The notes under the pieces: generated by a model
Seen by the model: only the letters and a program-made list of their open reading frames with translations
Databases searched by the model: none
Told to the model about the DNA's origin: nothing
In this document: one piece after another, positions 5,788 through 6,782 of the stretch
How positions within the stretch are numbered: the stretch's first letter is position 1
Layout of the letters: each line of letters starts with the position of its first letter
Made by a program: the position numbers and the translations under genes
DNA from: Flavobacterium sp.
GTDB lineage: Bacteria > Bacteroidota > Bacteroidia > Flavobacteriales > Flavobacteriaceae
DNA length: 6,782 nucleotides
NCBI GenBank assembly: GCA_027483785.1
Contig: JAIXTU010000400.1
Coordinates: 1-6,782 of the forward strand
Direction: 5' to 3'

Positions 5788-6129
5788 ATGGACGAACAAA
5801 AAGTTATTTTTAGTGAAATACTCGCAGCTGGGAAAAAGTTTGTCGAAGACACCTTCGAATTATACAAACTCAAAGGCTTAAAATCGATTAGCGAGATTGG
5901 TGGTTTGTTGGTGTTCTGGGTCATCATACTAATTGTACTCATTCCCGCGTTTTTACTAGCCAACTTTGCCGTTGCGTTCTTAATTGGCGAACAGCTTGAG
6001 AGTCTAGCAAAAGGTTTTTTGATTGTCGCAGCCGCCTATTTTTTAATCGGAATTTTGCTGTTTGCATTCAAAAACAAACTCACAAAATGGTTTATCAATC
6101 TGATAATCAGATCTATTTTTAAGACGTAA
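5788..6129 (+). CDS. Phage holin family-like (Holin-X type) two-helix membrane protein
   Basis: A 113-residue inner-membrane protein of the type annotated as 'phage holin family' in Bacteroidota; the name comes from a domain model and lysis activity is not implied. Residues 1-37 are a charged amphipathic N-terminus (MDEQKVIFSEILAAGKKFVED). Residues about 38-66 and 73-95 are two long hydrophobic hairpin helices joined by GEQLESLAKG. A short basic tail (KNKLTKW onward) follows. ATG at 5788 is preferred to TTG at 5782 because the latter lies in a TATCTTTG promoter element. It is 4 bp ahead of the next gene, so the two are surely co-transcribed. Together with the YtxH gene before it, this resembles a common flavobacterial stress/envelope neighbourhood (recalled). 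No endolysin or other phage gene is near. Confidence 0.75.
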   Translation: MDEQKVIFSEILAAGKKFVEDTFELYKLKGLKSISEIGGLLVFWVIILIVLIPAFLLANFAVAFLIGEQLESLAKGFLIVAAAYFLIGILLFAFKNKLTKWFINLIIRSIFKT

Positions 6130-6133
6130 TCGT

Positions 6134-6532
6134 ATGAGCAAATATGCCCACATTCAAAATATAGCCGACTTAGATCAGCAGATTTATCAGCTAGCAAGCT
6201 CGCGAGAGCAACAAAAGGTAGTACTCGTTCAGCAATCGAGAACTCTTCAAAGATCGCTTACCGACGAAGATTTTGCGATCACGCAACTCGACCGTTTCGT
6301 GCGATCGCGCTTTTTTAAAGTCGGTATCTCGCGTTTAGCCGTTAGTTTCTTTTCTGGAGTTGTTGCTAAACGACTCATTTTTGGGAAATCTACAGGCGTT
6401 GTCGGCGGATTATTAGGGACCATTCTTCAGGCATTAGTTACACGAAAAGTCATGGAGAAGACTGATAATTTTGCGCCAAGTATGCAACAACGCGTTGCCG
6501 ATTTACTGCGAAAGTTAAAAATCAACACATAA
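6134..6532 (+). CDS. Hypothetical protein (132 aa), partner of holin-like gene
   Basis: I do not recognise a named family. Residues about 8-42 are polar and rich in Gln, predicted to form a coiled coil (IADLDQQIYQLASSREQQKV). Residues about 63-103 are a glycine-containing moderately hydrophobic stretch (VGISRLAVSFFSGVVAKR, then STGVVGGLLGTILQALV) that could lie in or on the membrane. The C-terminus is helical and basic (VADLLRKLKINT). There is no signal peptide. ATG at 6134 follows the preceding stop by 4 bp; no other start would leave the gene intact. Gene order (YtxH, holin-like, this) suggests a small membrane-associated protein acting with its neighbour at the inner membrane; this is inferred from context only. 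Confidence 0.75.
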   Translation: MSKYAHIQNIADLDQQIYQLASSREQQKVVLVQQSRTLQRSLTDEDFAITQLDRFVRSRFFKVGISRLAVSFFSGVVAKRLIFGKSTGVVGGLLGTILQALVTRKVMEKTDNFAPSMQQRVADLLRKLKINT

Positions 6533-6550
6533 TCTACGATCGATTTAAGG

Positions 6551-6782
6551 TTGAAAAAGTACTTGTATCTGATTCTTTTACTAATTGGTACTACTGTTGC
6601 GCCCGCACAGGTTCAGCAAGAGAAAGATACGGCTGCTTTATACCGAAAAATCGAGAAGATCAGTCATAAGTCGAAGTTCACCAAGTGGTTACACAAAGCA
6701 ATCTTTGAGCCTGTTGAAAAACAGAAAGCACGGCAAAACATCCGTAAAAAAGCTTTTCGAAATTTAAAACGCTATCAAGGTA
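6551..6782 (+). CDS. Exported protein, probably Omp85 (BamA/TamA-like) N-terminus; 3' end outside window
   Basis: An open frame begins with TTG at 6551, 18 bp after the previous stop, and runs to the window end with 77 codons and no stop. The first 19-20 residues form a signal peptide (basic KK, core YLYLILLLIGTTVA, cut near APA-Q). The mature start is polar and then basic: TAALYRKIEKISHKSKFTKW, HKAIFEPVEKQK, RKKAFRNLKRYQG. In Flavobacteriia this pattern (signal peptide, KIxxxSxKSKFTKxLHKxIFxPV, basic stretch, YxG) is what I recall at the N-terminus of BamA/TamA-type outer-membrane proteins, ahead of POTRA domains and a beta barrel; that part lies outside, so the assignment is tentative. There is no in-frame ATG; TTG is the only good start, with AAGG directly before it. 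It is likely in the operon with the two genes upstream. Confidence 0.65.
   Translation, partial: MKKYLYLILLLIGTTVAPAQVQQEKDTAALYRKIEKISHKSKFTKWLHKAIFEPVEKQKARQNIRKKAFRNLKRYQG

Noticed and set aside
5438..5963. - strand open frames opposite the YtxH and holin-like genes
   Set aside because: They cross the strong terminator at 5746-5775 or lack any recognisable character; the + strand genes explain the region.
5788..6129. Prophage lysis gene (holin)
   Set aside because: No endolysin, structural or integrase gene is nearby, and the protein fits the chromosomal holin-like stress family found beside YtxH genes.
6585..6767. Open frame of 60 codons on the + strand
   Set aside because: It is a shifted frame of the signal-peptide-bearing gene that starts at 6551, and its product is a basic nonsense-like sequence.

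Overview
The window looks like chromosomal DNA of a member of the Flavobacteriia (Bacteroidota). The evidence is moderately AT-rich coding with few ribosome-binding sites, several Bacteroidota-type promoter elements (TTG / TAnnTTTG), a recognisable Flavobacteriia intergenic structured-RNA motif, and a typical gene set (archaeal-type UbiA prenyltransferase next to Maf and a short MscS channel; a YtxH/holin-like pair). There is no tRNA, rRNA, IS element, CRISPR array or phage module.

Layout. Positions 1-927 hold the 3' part of an MFS transporter on the + strand. It converges on, and overlaps by 14 bp, an unrecognised exported lysine-rich protein on the - strand (914-1501). The roughly 450-bp gap that follows (1502-1953) holds the promoter of that - strand gene, a weak candidate small membrane-peptide frame, and a long folded element (about 1741-1903) resembling the widespread Flavobacteriia intergenic RNA motif. 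A + strand gene at 1954-3108 then encodes an exported, modular protein with no lysine after its signal peptide, closed by a strong terminator.

Next comes a tight + strand operon at 3165-5272: UbiA-family prenyltransferase, Maf nucleotide pyrophosphatase, and a minimal MscS-type channel. The first two genes overlap by 11 bp and the last two are 1 bp apart. After a 181-bp gap come a YtxH-domain stress protein with its own promoter and terminator (5454-5775), then a second tight cluster: a holin-like two-helix membrane protein (5788-6129), an unrecognised 132-aa protein (6134-6532), and the start of an exported, probably Omp85/BamA-TamA-like protein beginning with TTG at 6551 and running off the right edge.

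Taken together, most genes act at the envelope: transport, exported proteins, membrane lipid synthesis, osmotic relief, envelope stress and probably outer-membrane assembly. Nothing here amounts to a clearly new multi-gene system. The best leads are the folded RNA element with its unusually long insert, the lysine-free exported protein, the near-leaderless promoter placement at several genes, and the start ambiguity of the prenyltransferase.
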